In this document: positions 12,110 through 22,428 of the stretch, in pieces | Position numbering within the stretch: position 1 is the stretch's first letter | Layout: the number at the start of each line of letters is the position of its first letter | Origin: Adiantum capillus-veneris | Taxonomy: Eukaryota; Streptophyta; Polypodiopsida; Polypodiales; Pteridaceae | Length of the DNA: 64,000 nt | NCBI GenBank assembly: GCA_014529385.2 | Contig: CM043953.1 | Span: forward strand, 82,375,838 to 82,439,837 | Reading direction: 5' to 3' | Program-made: the position numbers and the translations under genes | The notes under the pieces: model-generated | The model's input: only the letters and a program-made list of their open reading frames with translations | Database searches by the model: none | What the model was told of the DNA's origin: nothing

Positions 12110-12400
12110 CCTCTGCTTGGATCATTAATATTTCCACTAACTTTTGTGGTTCACAACTTAAATGAACTTTAGCTACTTTGTCATGTTCCAAAAGTTGAGA
12201 TTCAAACATCTCATTCTCCTCTCAAGCTTATCTTTAAACTGTGTACAGGGCACTACTGGCTCCTCAGAGTGTGAAGATTTTGTAGAGGAGAGCCCCTTGG
12301 CTTGGTTCCTAGGACTTTCTAGAGGAGTACGTGGGGAGCCTTTGTCCTTAGACCCCATTGTGATTTGCAAAATCCTTGCCAGAGGTAACTTCCTCTCTCG
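12110..12400 (-). pseudogene. LINE 5' coding remnant
   Basis: Read on -, a charged, Ser/Pro/Lys-rich segment (12370-12006, with a frame change) leads into the endonuclease. It resembles the linker at the end of ORF1 or start of ORF2. No domain is identifiable. Confidence 0.45.
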
Positions 12401-15082
12401 GAGTGGGGAATTTATGCTTATCGGGTTATGCCTTTTGGTCTAACCAATGCTCCTGCAACCTTCCAGAGGCTGATGACGCATGCTTTCAAAGAATACTTAA
12501 GGTTGTTTCTAGAAATATACATGGCTGACTTATGCGTACATTCTCTTCTGAGAGATGAGCATCTAGAACACCTAAGAAAAGTATTTGAGAAATGTAGGAC
12601 ATATCGCATTTGTCTCAATCCTGAGAAATGTGTGTTTATGGTCCGACAGGGCAGAATTCTGGGACATATTGTCTCACAAAACGGAATATCCACGGATTTA
12701 GAGAAGATAAAATTTATAGTGGATATGCCTAGACCAACCAATGCGAAACAAGTACAGACCTTTATGGGACATTGCGGATATTATAGACGATTCATTTACA
12801 TGTACGCTATAATAGGCCAACCACTTTACAGGCTAATAGTGAACTTTGAATGGACAGAGGAGTGTGAGGAATCATTCAAGAAATTGAAAGAGGCACTCAT
12901 TACTGCTCCAGTCTTGAAATCACCAGATTGGGAGAAGATATTCCATGTGCATATAGATGCTTCGGCATATGCAATAGGATGCACTCTGGCTCAGCCAAAA
13001 GAAGGCAACATGGATTTTCCTATCTGTTACGCAAGTAGACAGCTCAACAATGCAGAGAAGAATTACACCACAACAGAGCGAGAAGGATTAGGAATGATAT
13101 ATGCTGTGAAGAAATTTCGGCATTATCTTCTAGCCAACAAGTTTGTGTTTTTTACGGATCACCAAGCCTTGCTCTACCTAGTGAATAAACCATGCAATAC
13201 CGGGAGAATAGTGAGATGGTTCATTATCTTACTGGAATTCGACTTCACGGTAGTAGTAAAGAAAGGAAAAACACATCTTAGAGCTGATCATCTTTCGCGA
13301 TTGACGAATGGGGAAGACCCTATAGGAGTAGATGACGACATGCCAGACGCGTACTTGTTCAACATAGAAATGATACCGAAGTGGTCTCAAAATGTCGTTA
13401 GCCTATTAACCTATGGAGGAGATTTTGATAGAAGAGAATATAACCAGAAACATATTGCTATTCAGCAATCCAAGAATCTTCAATTGGTTGCAGGAAGGTT
13501 GTATCAATTGGGAAATGATCATGTTTTGCGACTATGCATCAATCCTGAGGAATATAATATATATCTGTGCGAAGCACATGTTCAGAACTGTGCATTTCAT
13601 TGTTCAAGAAGGAACACATATAGGAATTTGTTACAATTGGGAGTCTATTGGCCAGGAATGAAAGAAAGCGTACATGAATATGTCACTGTATGTATTGTAT
13701 GTTCATCAAAACCGCCAGCAGAGTATTCGACATTATATCAGATGATGATCGCTCTGGAATGGAGTCAGTATATTGTTGAATATCTCACAAATAGAACTTT
13801 CCCAGAAGGAACGTCAAAAGCTCGTCAGAAATCTGTAGAGACAGAAGCTAGAGATTACGCTTTAATAGGAGATCAAATCTATAAGAGAGGTAAAGACAAC
13901 CTGCTTAGGATTTGCGCATCAGAGTCTGAGTATGTGATAATCCTGGAGCAAGCTCATGGAGGAGTAGGTGGAGGCCATTTCTCAGGTGATAAGACAACAA
14001 AACTTGTCTTAGCCGCAGGAATATGGTGGCCAAAATTACATATGGACGCTGAAAAATACGTTAAACGGTGTGATGACTGTCAGCGGACCAAAGTACCACT
14101 TAAAAGAGATGATATGCCGCTTAGACCAATGATGGGGGCAAGAGCTTTTGCAAAATGGGGGATTGATTATGTCGGACCCATTTCACCTCCTGCATATAAG
14201 ACTCATGCACAATACATCGTTGTGGCTACAGACTATCTAACAAAGTGGGTCGAAGCAAAGGCAACTCAAAAAGCAGATGCCAGGACCACGGCACAATTTC
14301 TATATGAATACGTCTTTGTACGATATGGATTGCCAATAGAAATTGTGAGTCATCGAGGCACGCATTTTATAAATGAAGTGATAGAGATCCTTCTAGATGA
14401 ATTCATGGTAATCCATAGGAAATCAGCCCCATATCATCCACAAGCAAACGGACAAGCTGAAGCAACAAACAAAACCATATGCACGGTCCTTACGAAGATT
14501 GTATCTGAGTCGAGAACTGACTGGGACCAGAAGTTGCATTCAACATTATGGGCATATAGGGTAGCATATAAAACATCAATAGGAACGACCCCATATAACA
14601 TGGTTTTTGGGCTAAATGCTATCTTACCAATAGAATTCCTGATTTCAACCTTAAGGGTGGCTAAGGATCTAGAGTGGAGAGGGCACGAGCTTTCTGATAG
14701 AATAGGTGACCTGGAAAAGCTAGACGAGCTTCGCCTAAAAGCATTAGCTTCTATCTACGCTCAAAAAAGGCGACAAAAGGAATTTTTTGATAAGCATGTG
14801 CGGACTAAAGAGTTTACGGTTGGGGACTATGTCCTAGTTTACACTCTGAAACAGCATGCTAAGAAGCTTAAAAAGCGAGGGATGGGACCTCTGGTGATTA
14901 AAGATCTATCACCAAGTGGAGCCGTCAAGCTTGCTACATTAGACGGAGAAGAAATGCCCAATTGGATTAGTGGATGCAGAGTGAAAAAGTATCTTTTGCC
15001 GCTAACCCAAGACATGCTTCTCAAAATACATCAAGAAACGCTGCGTGTCCAGAAAAAGAAAAAGATTGTGGAGGAAGCGTAA
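12401..15082 (+). CDS. Element I pol: RT-RNase H-integrase with duplicated H2C2
   Basis: Open for 884 codons from the ATG at 12428 to TAA at 15080-15082. The frame really continues upstream to about 12401, because that ATG is the internal Met of the RT motif MPFGLTNAPATF. The RT catalytic box reads YMAD (residues 31-34) where YxDD is expected. RNase H follows (HVHIDAS, TTEREGLG, FFTDHQALL, RADHLSRL). Two zinc modules come next: H384, H391, C422, C425 and H510, H517, C548, C551, both H-x6-H-x30-C-x2-C. The integrase core has D580 and E678, but the middle Asp is His at 642 (SHRGTHF instead of SDRG). A C-terminal domain with VGDYVLVY and RGMGPLVI ends the protein. RT and integrase should be inactive, although the frame has no stop. 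Confidence 0.92.
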   Translation, partial: EWGIYAYRVMPFGLTNAPATFQRLMTHAFKEYLRLFLEIYMADLCVHSLLRDEHLEHLRKVFEKCRTYRICLNPEKCVFMVRQGRILGHIVSQNGISTDLEKIKFIVDMPRPTNAKQVQTFMGHCGYYRRFIYMYAIIGQPLYRLIVNFEWTEECEESFKKLKEALITAPVLKSPDWEKIFHVHIDASAYAIGCTLAQPKEGNMDFPICYASRQLNNAEKNYTTTEREGLGMIYAVKKFRHYLLANKFVFFTDHQALLYLVNKPCNTGRIVRWFIILLEFDFTVVVKKGKTHLRADHLSRLTNGEDPIGVDDDMPDAYLFNIEMIPKWSQNVVSLLTYGGDFDRREYNQKHIAIQQSKNLQLVAGRLYQLGNDHVLRLCINPEEYNIYLCEAHVQNCAFHCSRRNTYRNLLQLGVYWPGMKESVHEYVTVCIVCSSKPPAEYSTLYQMMIALEWSQYIVEYLTNRTFPEGTSKARQKSVETEARDYALIGDQIYKRGKDNLLRICASESEYVIILEQAHGGVGGGHFSGDKTTKLVLAAGIWWPKLHMDAEKYVKRCDDCQRTKVPLKRDDMPLRPMMGARAFAKWGIDYVGPISPPAYKTHAQYIVVATDYLTKWVEAKATQKADARTTAQFLYEYVFVRYGLPIEIVSHRGTHFINEVIEILLDEFMVIHRKSAPYHPQANGQAEATNKTICTVLTKIVSESRTDWDQKLHSTLWAYRVAYKTSIGTTPYNMVFGLNAILPIEFLISTLRVAKDLEWRGHELSDRIGDLEKLDELRLKALASIYAQKRRQKEFFDKHVRTKEFTVGDYVLVYTLKQHAKKLKKRGMGPLVIKDLSPSGAVKLATLDGEEMPNWISGCRVKKYLLPLTQDMLLKIHQETLRVQKKKKIVEEA

Positions 15083-15100
15083 GCCGAGGCGAAGGAAAGA

Positions 15101-16282
15101 ATGGAGAAAAGAAGACTACTGCGTCAGAAATACCGCAATGAAGGAGCAATACGAATAAACGTAGTCAGTATAATAGAAATGGATAATGACAAAGAAGAAC
15201 CCATCATTGAATGCAAAGTAGGAACCAACCAAATCAAAGCCAGAGCACTATTGGATTCAGAAGCTCAAACTAACCTACTTTCTTTCAGTTTGTATAGACA
15301 ATTGACAAATGACACTAAATTACAAACTGCCAAGCAAGAGTTAAAGAGTTACTCTGAAAATTCAATCAAAACTGTCGGATGCACAGTTTTACATATACAG
15401 ATTAACCAGTATGTGTATCCTCATATGTTTTACGTGGTTGAAGACCAAGCTACACAACATCCATTATTGCTAGGACAACCATGGCAGAAGCAATACAATG
15501 CAATGATTGACTGGAGTTCTAAATCAGTGCTTATCAAATACGAAGGTGAAAGCCAATTAGTTAAGTTCACCAAAGAAGCAGAGCCAACTCCAAAGGAAGA
15601 ATCCAAGAACAAAGGTAAACAACAACCAAAGAAAAAGAAGAAGCAATGGCAACCAAAAGTTTCTATACAACTGGATTGCTCTTCGACGAGGAACTCTCAA
15701 CAGTGGATAAGGAAGACAAGCAATAATATAACAGCTCAACCTTGGGAAAAAACGGAGTCAAAGTTGGTATGGAGACCAAAAAAGGTTGTGACAGAGGAAA
15801 CAAAGGTGGAAAACAGAGTCTTCAATACCAGACAACAGAGTGATTCCAGACAATCAAGGACAGTGAAACAGATCTGGATTCCAAAGAAGTTCATGACGGC
15901 ACAAAGCTATAGCAAGCAAATTTGGATCCCAAAGATTTTTAAACAGGAACTCCCTTCAGTACAATCAACGGAAACTCCTAGGTATTTCAAGGCGAGGAAA
16001 TCAACACAAAGAACAAAGCAGGTTTGGGTCGCAAAGAGTTTGTGGCAAGCACAAGCGAAGCGGAAGTAGATTTGGATTGTGAAAAAGAACAACAAGGTAA
16101 AGAAGAATCCGTCTACTGATTCTACTATCGAAGTGCCAAAACCAACCCAAAACCCGACCACCAATCCTTCAATCAAACAAAGAGCAGCTTTATTGGAAAG
16201 ACTGTTGTTTCATTGCTCTACAATTGCATTGGGAACTTATGACCAAAACAACTACAATGCTTCGCCCACAGACACTTCATAG
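15101..16282 (+). CDS. Element I second aspartic protease domain with W-P-K repeat tail
   Basis: Lies in the same frame as pol, separated only by the pol TAA and six codons, so it may once have been the C-terminus of the polyprotein. The N-terminal about 150 residues are retropepsin-like: ARALLDSEAQTNLL at the active-site position (D52; family D-T/S-G-A, here DSEA, so probably dead), YPHMFYVVED, and the flap/closing segment HPLLLGQPW. The tail is highly basic (a Lys-rich run near 170-180) and has repeated VWRPKK, IWIPKK, IWIPKI, VWVAKS motifs. A TAG at 16067-16069 interrupts the frame; a fifth repeat, IWIVKK, and a further 60 codons follow in frame to 16282. A related protein is at 54124-54861 on -. 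The tail could bind nucleic acid; that is inference. Confidence 0.8.
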
Positions 16283-17927
16283 TCGTCCAGGAGGACTCAG
16301 AATAGGAGAGGGAGAGGTATACAGGTATACAGGAGCTACAAAGCAGCTACAAGCGACAAAAACAAAGAAAAACAAAAATTATATTACAAGGGCAGTGTCT
16401 TACATGATTTTGCAAAGTTTTATGTTTGATTGCGGATATTGATAATATTTATGCCCTTATATACCTTGTTTTGCAACAAGAAGAGATCAAATGATGAATT
16501 TGGGTCTCTAGACGTGTAAATATCACTAAATAAGAGTGTTTTTGGAGCTAAAAAGTGGAAAAAGTGGTAATCCAAGTCCAGAAATCACAAATAAGTGTAT
16601 ATTCATATACACAGGGTTACCAGCTATTTATTGTGTATGTTTGGAATTTTTTGGCTTCAATTTTCTATTTTCCTTTAATTTTTATGATTTTCTTGATAAA
16701 AGTAAAAGAAAAATAAAAAAGCAGGTGAAATGATATCGAAAAAAAGAAAAGAATAGACGGTGATGGTCCTAATGACAAGGGAAACCCATGGTAAAAATTG
16801 AGTACAATTCGGGAAAAGTTGTGGAAAGCCCGAAATGACAGAATTTTGGCAAAGTGGACAGATTTCTCAGAAACAGGTCAAACGGAGTCCAAATTGAGAA
16901 ATTTCAAATCCTAAAGTGCATTTCACGACGAGATAGGAGCACATGTCAAATTTGGTAACAAGTGATCCGGGAAGTCCGAAGTTAAGTATTTTTCACTTCA
17001 CTTTCAAGCTCATTTACACTATTACCTTCTTGGAGAAGAGCAGAGAGCCACAGGAGCACAGATCTTCTACGACCTTCTACGACTTCCACGAGAGCTCAGA
17101 GGACACCAGACATGAGAGGTAGACTTGTTGCCATAAGCTTTTGATGCTTATCATTAACTTTTGTCGCGAAAACTGACCAAAACCAAGAAACAAGAGCAGA
17201 CGGGGAATGCGGTAGAATGCTAGGTAGTGGCACAACCGCCTAACCAAACCTTGCAAGAACTTATAGGTGGGTTACCCTAGTATAAAAGATGGGTTTCTAA
17301 CACTCAAAGCTTGAGAAAGAATGACTGGAAAAACCCTAGGTCAACAGAGCCTGCAAGAGGCAAACAGGAAAAAGTTGTCGAAACGACACAAAACTCCTCA
17401 GGAAGCTTAACAACATCGAGGGCAATGCAACCATGGAGTATCTCTAGGTTTGGACCACCAAAAGTGGGTCAAAACAACCGATTTGACGACAGACACACAA
17501 AGCGTCATTTTGGCATAACGGCTGAAATTGACGACCGAATGAAATGAAACTTCACAAGCAGCTTCAAATATACATGGATGACTTATGTTTGCAAGCAAAA
17601 CCCAAAAGAAAGCTGATTCACTTACCGATGGTGAAAAAGACGCTTTCGGGCAACCAAAAGGAGAAAGATGGAGAACGGGGAGCCAAAGTCAAAGTTCAAC
17701 CAAATAAATGGCTTCACAACATATCCAATGAGCTGGAAATGCAACCTCTTGAGAAGAAAAGTTGAAGAAATTCAACTCCAAGGCAAAAAGACGACTTCGG
17801 AGACTGAAATGCCTATAAGGGGGCTTTTTAGCTAAACTGATGACTTTTTAAGTTGAAAACTCGCTAGCAGGGCTTAGGGCACTAGCACAAAGCATTCTTT
17901 GCACAAAAAGATCAACATTTCAAGAAA
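16283..17927 (+). other. Element I non-coding region before the palindromes
   Basis: A-rich on +, with no long frame. It lies between the second protease and the palindrome array. Short frames here show no domain. Confidence 0.6.
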
Positions 17928-18937
17928 AGACATCAAACGCGTATGATGTCTCACAGCATGAATTTCACATCCATTTCAACATTTGAGTGCATAGCCTCAT
18001 TCCACATGTTAATCACATCCTATGAACCAAGTATCATGAGAATTGGAGTTAGAAAACCCAAGGAAAACCAAAAAGACGCAAAGTAGGCCATAAAATTGAT
18101 TTTTGGTCCTAATTTTGTCAAAGTAACTCCAAACTCATTGAAACTTTGTAGGATTGTTGATTAACACATCTACAAGCTATCTGGAACCAAAAAGCACCAT
18201 TTTGACACAAAAGACATCATACGCGTATGATGTCTATTTGCACTTACAGAGCCAAAACTGCTCATTTGTCATCATACATCCATTATATATATCTAATACA
18301 TGCTACATATGAAGTTTAGAACCATTTGGTCAAGAGGATCACCCCATTAGCCCAATTGAGGAAAATCCTTCACCTAAAGCCTATTTTTGGCCCAAATCCA
18401 ACATACTCAAGTCCAAACCAAGATTTGAGTAGATATAGTCCTTCACTAGTACATGGGGAGTCCACAGAACCAATCCCATGCAAAATTGATGAAAAAGACA
18501 TCATACGCGTATGATGTCTCCAGAGCCATTTTTAGCCCAAAATCTATCCAAACTTCATAAATCCACTGAATAAGCCTATCTAAAGCCAAATCCAAGCTTA
18601 TAGAGAAATTTGGTCCAAAAATACACTAAAAGACATCATACGCGTATGATGTCTCACTATGTGATTTTGGCACCTCAGGGCTTCAACCACCAAACAGAAG
18701 TGATCTACATGCCATTTGAAAGTGAACCACCAAGTTTTATCCAAGTTGGATCATAAAATCCAAATCCCTTTTAAAATTTTTCGAAGAGCCAGAACTAGAC
18801 TAAACTGGCCAAAACTTGACTAAATGGTATCCAAACTCAAATCCAAGCATATGATACTCATGTATACACTATCAGCTACAAGCACAACCAATATGAAGTC
18901 ATTTTGACACAAAAGACATCATACGCGTATGATGTCT
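17928..18937. repeat. Array of five 24-bp palindromes (element I)
   Basis: Each site is AGACATCATACG followed by its own reverse complement. Sites start at 17928, 18212, 18496, 18631 and 18914. Four are perfect; the first has one mismatch (T to A in the left arm). Spacings are 284, 284, 135 and 283 bp. Flanks show faint repeat similarity only (CATTTTGACACAAA before sites 2 and 5; CTCCAG or CTCA after most), so the palindromes are far better conserved than the DNA between them. The last site ends 166 bp before the ATG of the coiled-coil ORF. Element II has similar but differently spelled palindromes in the same place. Confidence 0.95.
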
Positions 18938-19103
18938 CCAGCATGATTTTGAGCCCATTTTGCATATTTTTTCACCTACCTTGCATCCTTAGGCCCTGAA
19001 TAGCTCATGTTTCAATTTTCAAGTCATTTGGATAGTTAAAAGCTTCATTTCGGCTTTCAGTACTAAAAAGACGCTAACTTCTGAAATTGGAGTTACAGGA
19101 TCC

Positions 19104-22100
19104 ATGGATTCCGCCAAGTCATCGGCAACGAAGAGAAAAAGACCGACAATCAAAGATGCTCTTGCAGAAGCGGAACCCTTTGACTTTCCAGCAGAAACCC
19201 TCAAGCCAACAAAAACTTGGGTGGAGGAAGCAGTATTGGAGAAAGAGGGAATAAAGATCTACCAGGGGACTTTCAGAGATCCTCAAGGACAAGCGGTGGA
19301 TGTACCGATGATCCCACAGGAATTGGTAGATTATAGCAGGTCAGAAGACATCAGCAGGTACCTGGAAAGGGCAGACTTGCACAATTTCTTCACCTCGAGA
19401 CCATCAGGTGTGGATACAAGAAGAGTGTACGAGTTGGCAACATCCATTCAGAAGGATGGAAAAGCCACATTGACAGCCATGGATGGAGAGAAAGTAGAAG
19501 TACAGATCACTCCACAGCTCATTGCAGACGCATTGAAGCTGCACAACAAAGGGAGCTTGGTCAGGGAAAGAAGGGAGGCCATAGAGGTCTATGGGCCCAA
19601 GAAGCAAAATGCAACCTATGGAGATATGGCGAACCCAAGAGCGGCAACCCTTTGCCGACTGTACAACCAATTTCTTCATGTTTGCAGTAAAAGACCGCAA
19701 AAGTATACGACACCACCCCATGCCATTGCGACCACCATCACATGGGCATTAAAGAGCAATATGCCAAAAGAGGTGAATTACGCTCAACACATCCACGAGC
19801 AAGTAATTGCCATGCACAACGAGAAGCCAAGGTACATAGGAGGAGCGGAAATTCTGACAAGAATAGCTTATGAAGCTATTGGAGCTAGAGATCAGTGGCC
19901 AAAGGTTCCCTCCCAGAATGAGTGTCTTAGAGAAGCCGACGAGGAGGAAGAACAGCCCGAAGTATCCAAGAGGGCATCCACAAGAGCACGTCGGAAACTA
20001 GAAGTAGTTTCAGAACCTGCAGAGGATGTGGAAAAGCCGCTTAGGAAGAAAGTAAAGAAGAAGGTTTCTCCCAAGCAAACCAAAAGTCAGAAAGCGGCAA
20101 GGATGGAAAGACTAGTGGAGCAGTTTAGGGCGGAAAGAGCTCTAAAGGGTGACTTTGAAGAAAAGTGGGTGCCAGACCCCACTAAAGTCGGAACTAGCTC
20201 AGCCAGTCCACATATTGATCAATACGATCAATATATTAAAGCTTATGAGGAGTCGGAGGCTATTCTGGAGCAGCAACCTGTCGAGCCATACACTGAAGAG
20301 GAGGTACAACAATTAAAAGTTGAGCTGAAAAAAGACGACAAGGGGAAAAGGAAAGTAGATGAGTCTACTAAGCCTCAAGAGAAAGATGGGCAAGCCGACA
20401 AAGGGAAAGCCAAGGATGCTGAGGACGGATATCCCTCTATGACTAATGTACCAAGCCCTAAGAAGTCGAAAAAAATTGTGGAGGAGACCACAGTAGAGGT
20501 GGACACAGATGATTTGGAAAAGCCAGAAGCCGAGACCAAAGAAAAGAAGATAGATCCAGTTATGCAAAAGAGAAATGATTATGAGGATCTGGTAGCGATA
20601 GGATACACTGAAGAAGAGGCCCTTGAGGCAGTTTATGGGATCACCCTACAAAAACAAGATGAACGGAGAGGGACGGAGAAAAAAACAAAGAGTAAAAAAG
20701 AAAGTGAAGAGAAACTGGATGAACCAAAAGCACTAGAAGAGCCAAAGCCAGTGGAGGTGATGGCAGAAAGAGCTTTAGAGTTGACAGATGATGATGAAAA
20801 AGACATGCACATTGTGCATGAACTGCTCAGCAAGATAAAAGAAAGGTCCAAGGCAAAGGAAGTAGAGATTGAGACAGCCAAACAAAGGGAAGCGGAGTTG
20901 CAGAGAAAATTAGAGAATGCTATGACTGAATCTGAAAGTCATAAAGCATCACTCTATGACGCGGAAAACGAGAGAGACGGCTTGATACTCCAGCTAGCCG
21001 AGGCTTCAAGAGAAGTAACAAGTGCACAGGAAGCAAGGGAGTGGATAGAGGATGAGTTGGAGGCGGCCAAGGATGAGCTCATTGAGCTAAGGGAGAGAGT
21101 CGAGCTCCAAGAAAGAACAATCACTAGACTCAGGACTACCCCTAGAGCTAGTAGAGCAGGAACCGAACAAGAGGGAGTTATCATACCAGCTTTGGAAGAC
21201 CAGGTCCGAAGCTTACAAAGAGAGCTGAGATTAGAGCAAGTGCAAAGGTTGCACATTGCGGAGGGATCATTGGCCGCAGGGGAGAGGCTCACATTAGAAA
21301 ATCAAACACTACGGACAGAGAATGAGGCCCTCCGCAAACAGCTCCAAGATCTACAAGAGCAACAAAGACGAGAGACAGAGACACCACACGAAGAATCAGG
21401 TGGAGCAGCCATAGAGCTACCAGAAACTGGAGAGGCAACCACAATTGAAGATCCAGCCCCAGATCAAGAGGTGGCCTCGACTTCAAGAATCTCTGAAGAA
21501 GAAGAACAAAGGCTCCATGACCAAATAGAAAAGTCATCAGAGGAGAGTGCCAAGGCGGAAATGGAATGGGAGAGGAGACTCCTAATCTCCATTAGACTTC
21601 AGGGACTTGACACAAAAGTGCTCCATGAACAGTGGATGCAACCCAGCCTGCCTTTCCCATTGATGAAATTTGAAGTGCTAAAGACGAAAAAGAGAATAGA
21701 GGAGGAGCAGTATGTCGCTCTTTACGAAGGCGACATCACAAAGGAGGAACAATCAAAGAAGATAGTAGATTCACAACCTAGATGGAGGAAAGGTTGGCTG
21801 AACAAATACCCAACCTACCTCACCTACTTGGTGGAGGCACTAAAGGAGATTCGGGAGGATGTAACCTTCTGCCCGGTGCCAAGAGTCAGAAACTGGAAAG
21901 AGCATGGCAGGATTGCAGAAAAGAAGCCAAATTGGCTTAATTATCCCAGGATGCCAGTACCAAAGGCAGGAGAGAGAATAGGTAAAGCCTACATGGTGAA
22001 AACCCTAACGGGCACCATCAAGCTCTTTACTGGCTCTCCTGACCTTTCGTGTCAGATGCTCAAGAAAATCTACAGGACTCTCTTAGCTTGCATTGAAGTG

Positions 22101-22379
22101 TTCGCGCCAGATAAAGCCACGACCTCGAGTCTACTATCGACGGCCGACACGGTGACTGATATGATGTACGATCTTTCATTGTAGCCTTCTCCAAAAGTGT
22201 TACACCTCCTATACCAAAGGATTATGTTTTTGCCTAGCTTCCACATGCAAACATTCGAAGAAGCTTTCTAAACTGGCTTTTTCACCCACGAAAGCAAAAT
22301 ATTCGGCCCAACCTTGACCATCGGCAACCTACGATACGAATCACATTTGCAGATGCTCAAGACGACAGGACTTTATTGA
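19104..22379 (+). CDS. Element I large coiled-coil ORF
   Basis: Starts at an ATG in good context (TCCATGG) and is open for 1026 codons to a TAG at 22184. The frame then continues with element II-like sequence (LPSFHMQTFEEAF) through a further TAA to a stop near 22379, so the protein has lost about 65 residues. Rough domains: 1-270 globular, with FTSRPSGVDTRRVYEL and a TLTAMDGEKVEVQI segment shared with element II; 270-560 Lys/Glu-rich and probably disordered; 570-780 heptad-like coiled coil (AELQRKLENAMTES, LEDQVRSLQRELRLEQ, LTLENQTLRTENEALRKQL); 830-1026 globular, with a conserved LSCQMLKKIYRTLLACI. It sits where some plant gypsy elements carry an env-like or 'putative plant transposon protein' ORF. 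I cannot name the domain with certainty and see no signal peptide or membrane segment. Confidence 0.85.
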
Positions 22380-22416
22380 CCAAGCATAAAAGTCATGTCA
22401 GGGACGACATGAACGC

Positions 22417-22428
22417 GGAGGGGGGGAG
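22417..22428 (+). promoter_or_regulatory. Polypurine tract of element I
   Basis: GGAGGGGGGGAG immediately before the TG that begins the LTR; the site where plus-strand DNA synthesis starts. Confidence 0.85.

Larger units (their letters stand above)
8510..12400 (-). mobile_element. LINE (non-LTR retrotransposon), decayed
   Basis: Read on -, the order is 5' region, APE-type endonuclease (12109-11276), reverse transcriptase (about 11160-9744) and a zinc-containing C-terminal domain (9663-8642), the usual layout of a plant LINE ORF2. Frames are broken many times. A copia LTR fragment interrupts the RT at about 10525-10880. The 5' end abuts a truncated gypsy pol at about 12400, so either the LINE inserted there or the gypsy element was lost up to that point. 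Confidence 0.85.

Noticed and set aside
12401-15082. Endogenous caulimovirus (pararetrovirus)
   Set aside because: An integrase with H2C2 and DDE-type core follows RNase H, and a PPT and LTR follow downstream; this is a gypsy retrotransposon.
17560-17590. A second RT catalytic box (IYMDDLC) in the element I leader
   Set aside because: About 20 bases resemble the pol RT site at 12514-12535, but nothing around it matches RT; treated as coincidence or a tiny fragment.
17928-18937. CRISPR-like regular repeats
   Set aside because: Only five units, spacers of 111-260 bp, eukaryotic retroelement context and no cas genes; the repeats are perfect palindromes in a transposon leader.
20633-21537. Ser/Leu-rich frames antisense to the coiled-coil ORF
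   Set aside because: Shadows of the acidic coiled-coil coding strand; no start context or domain.
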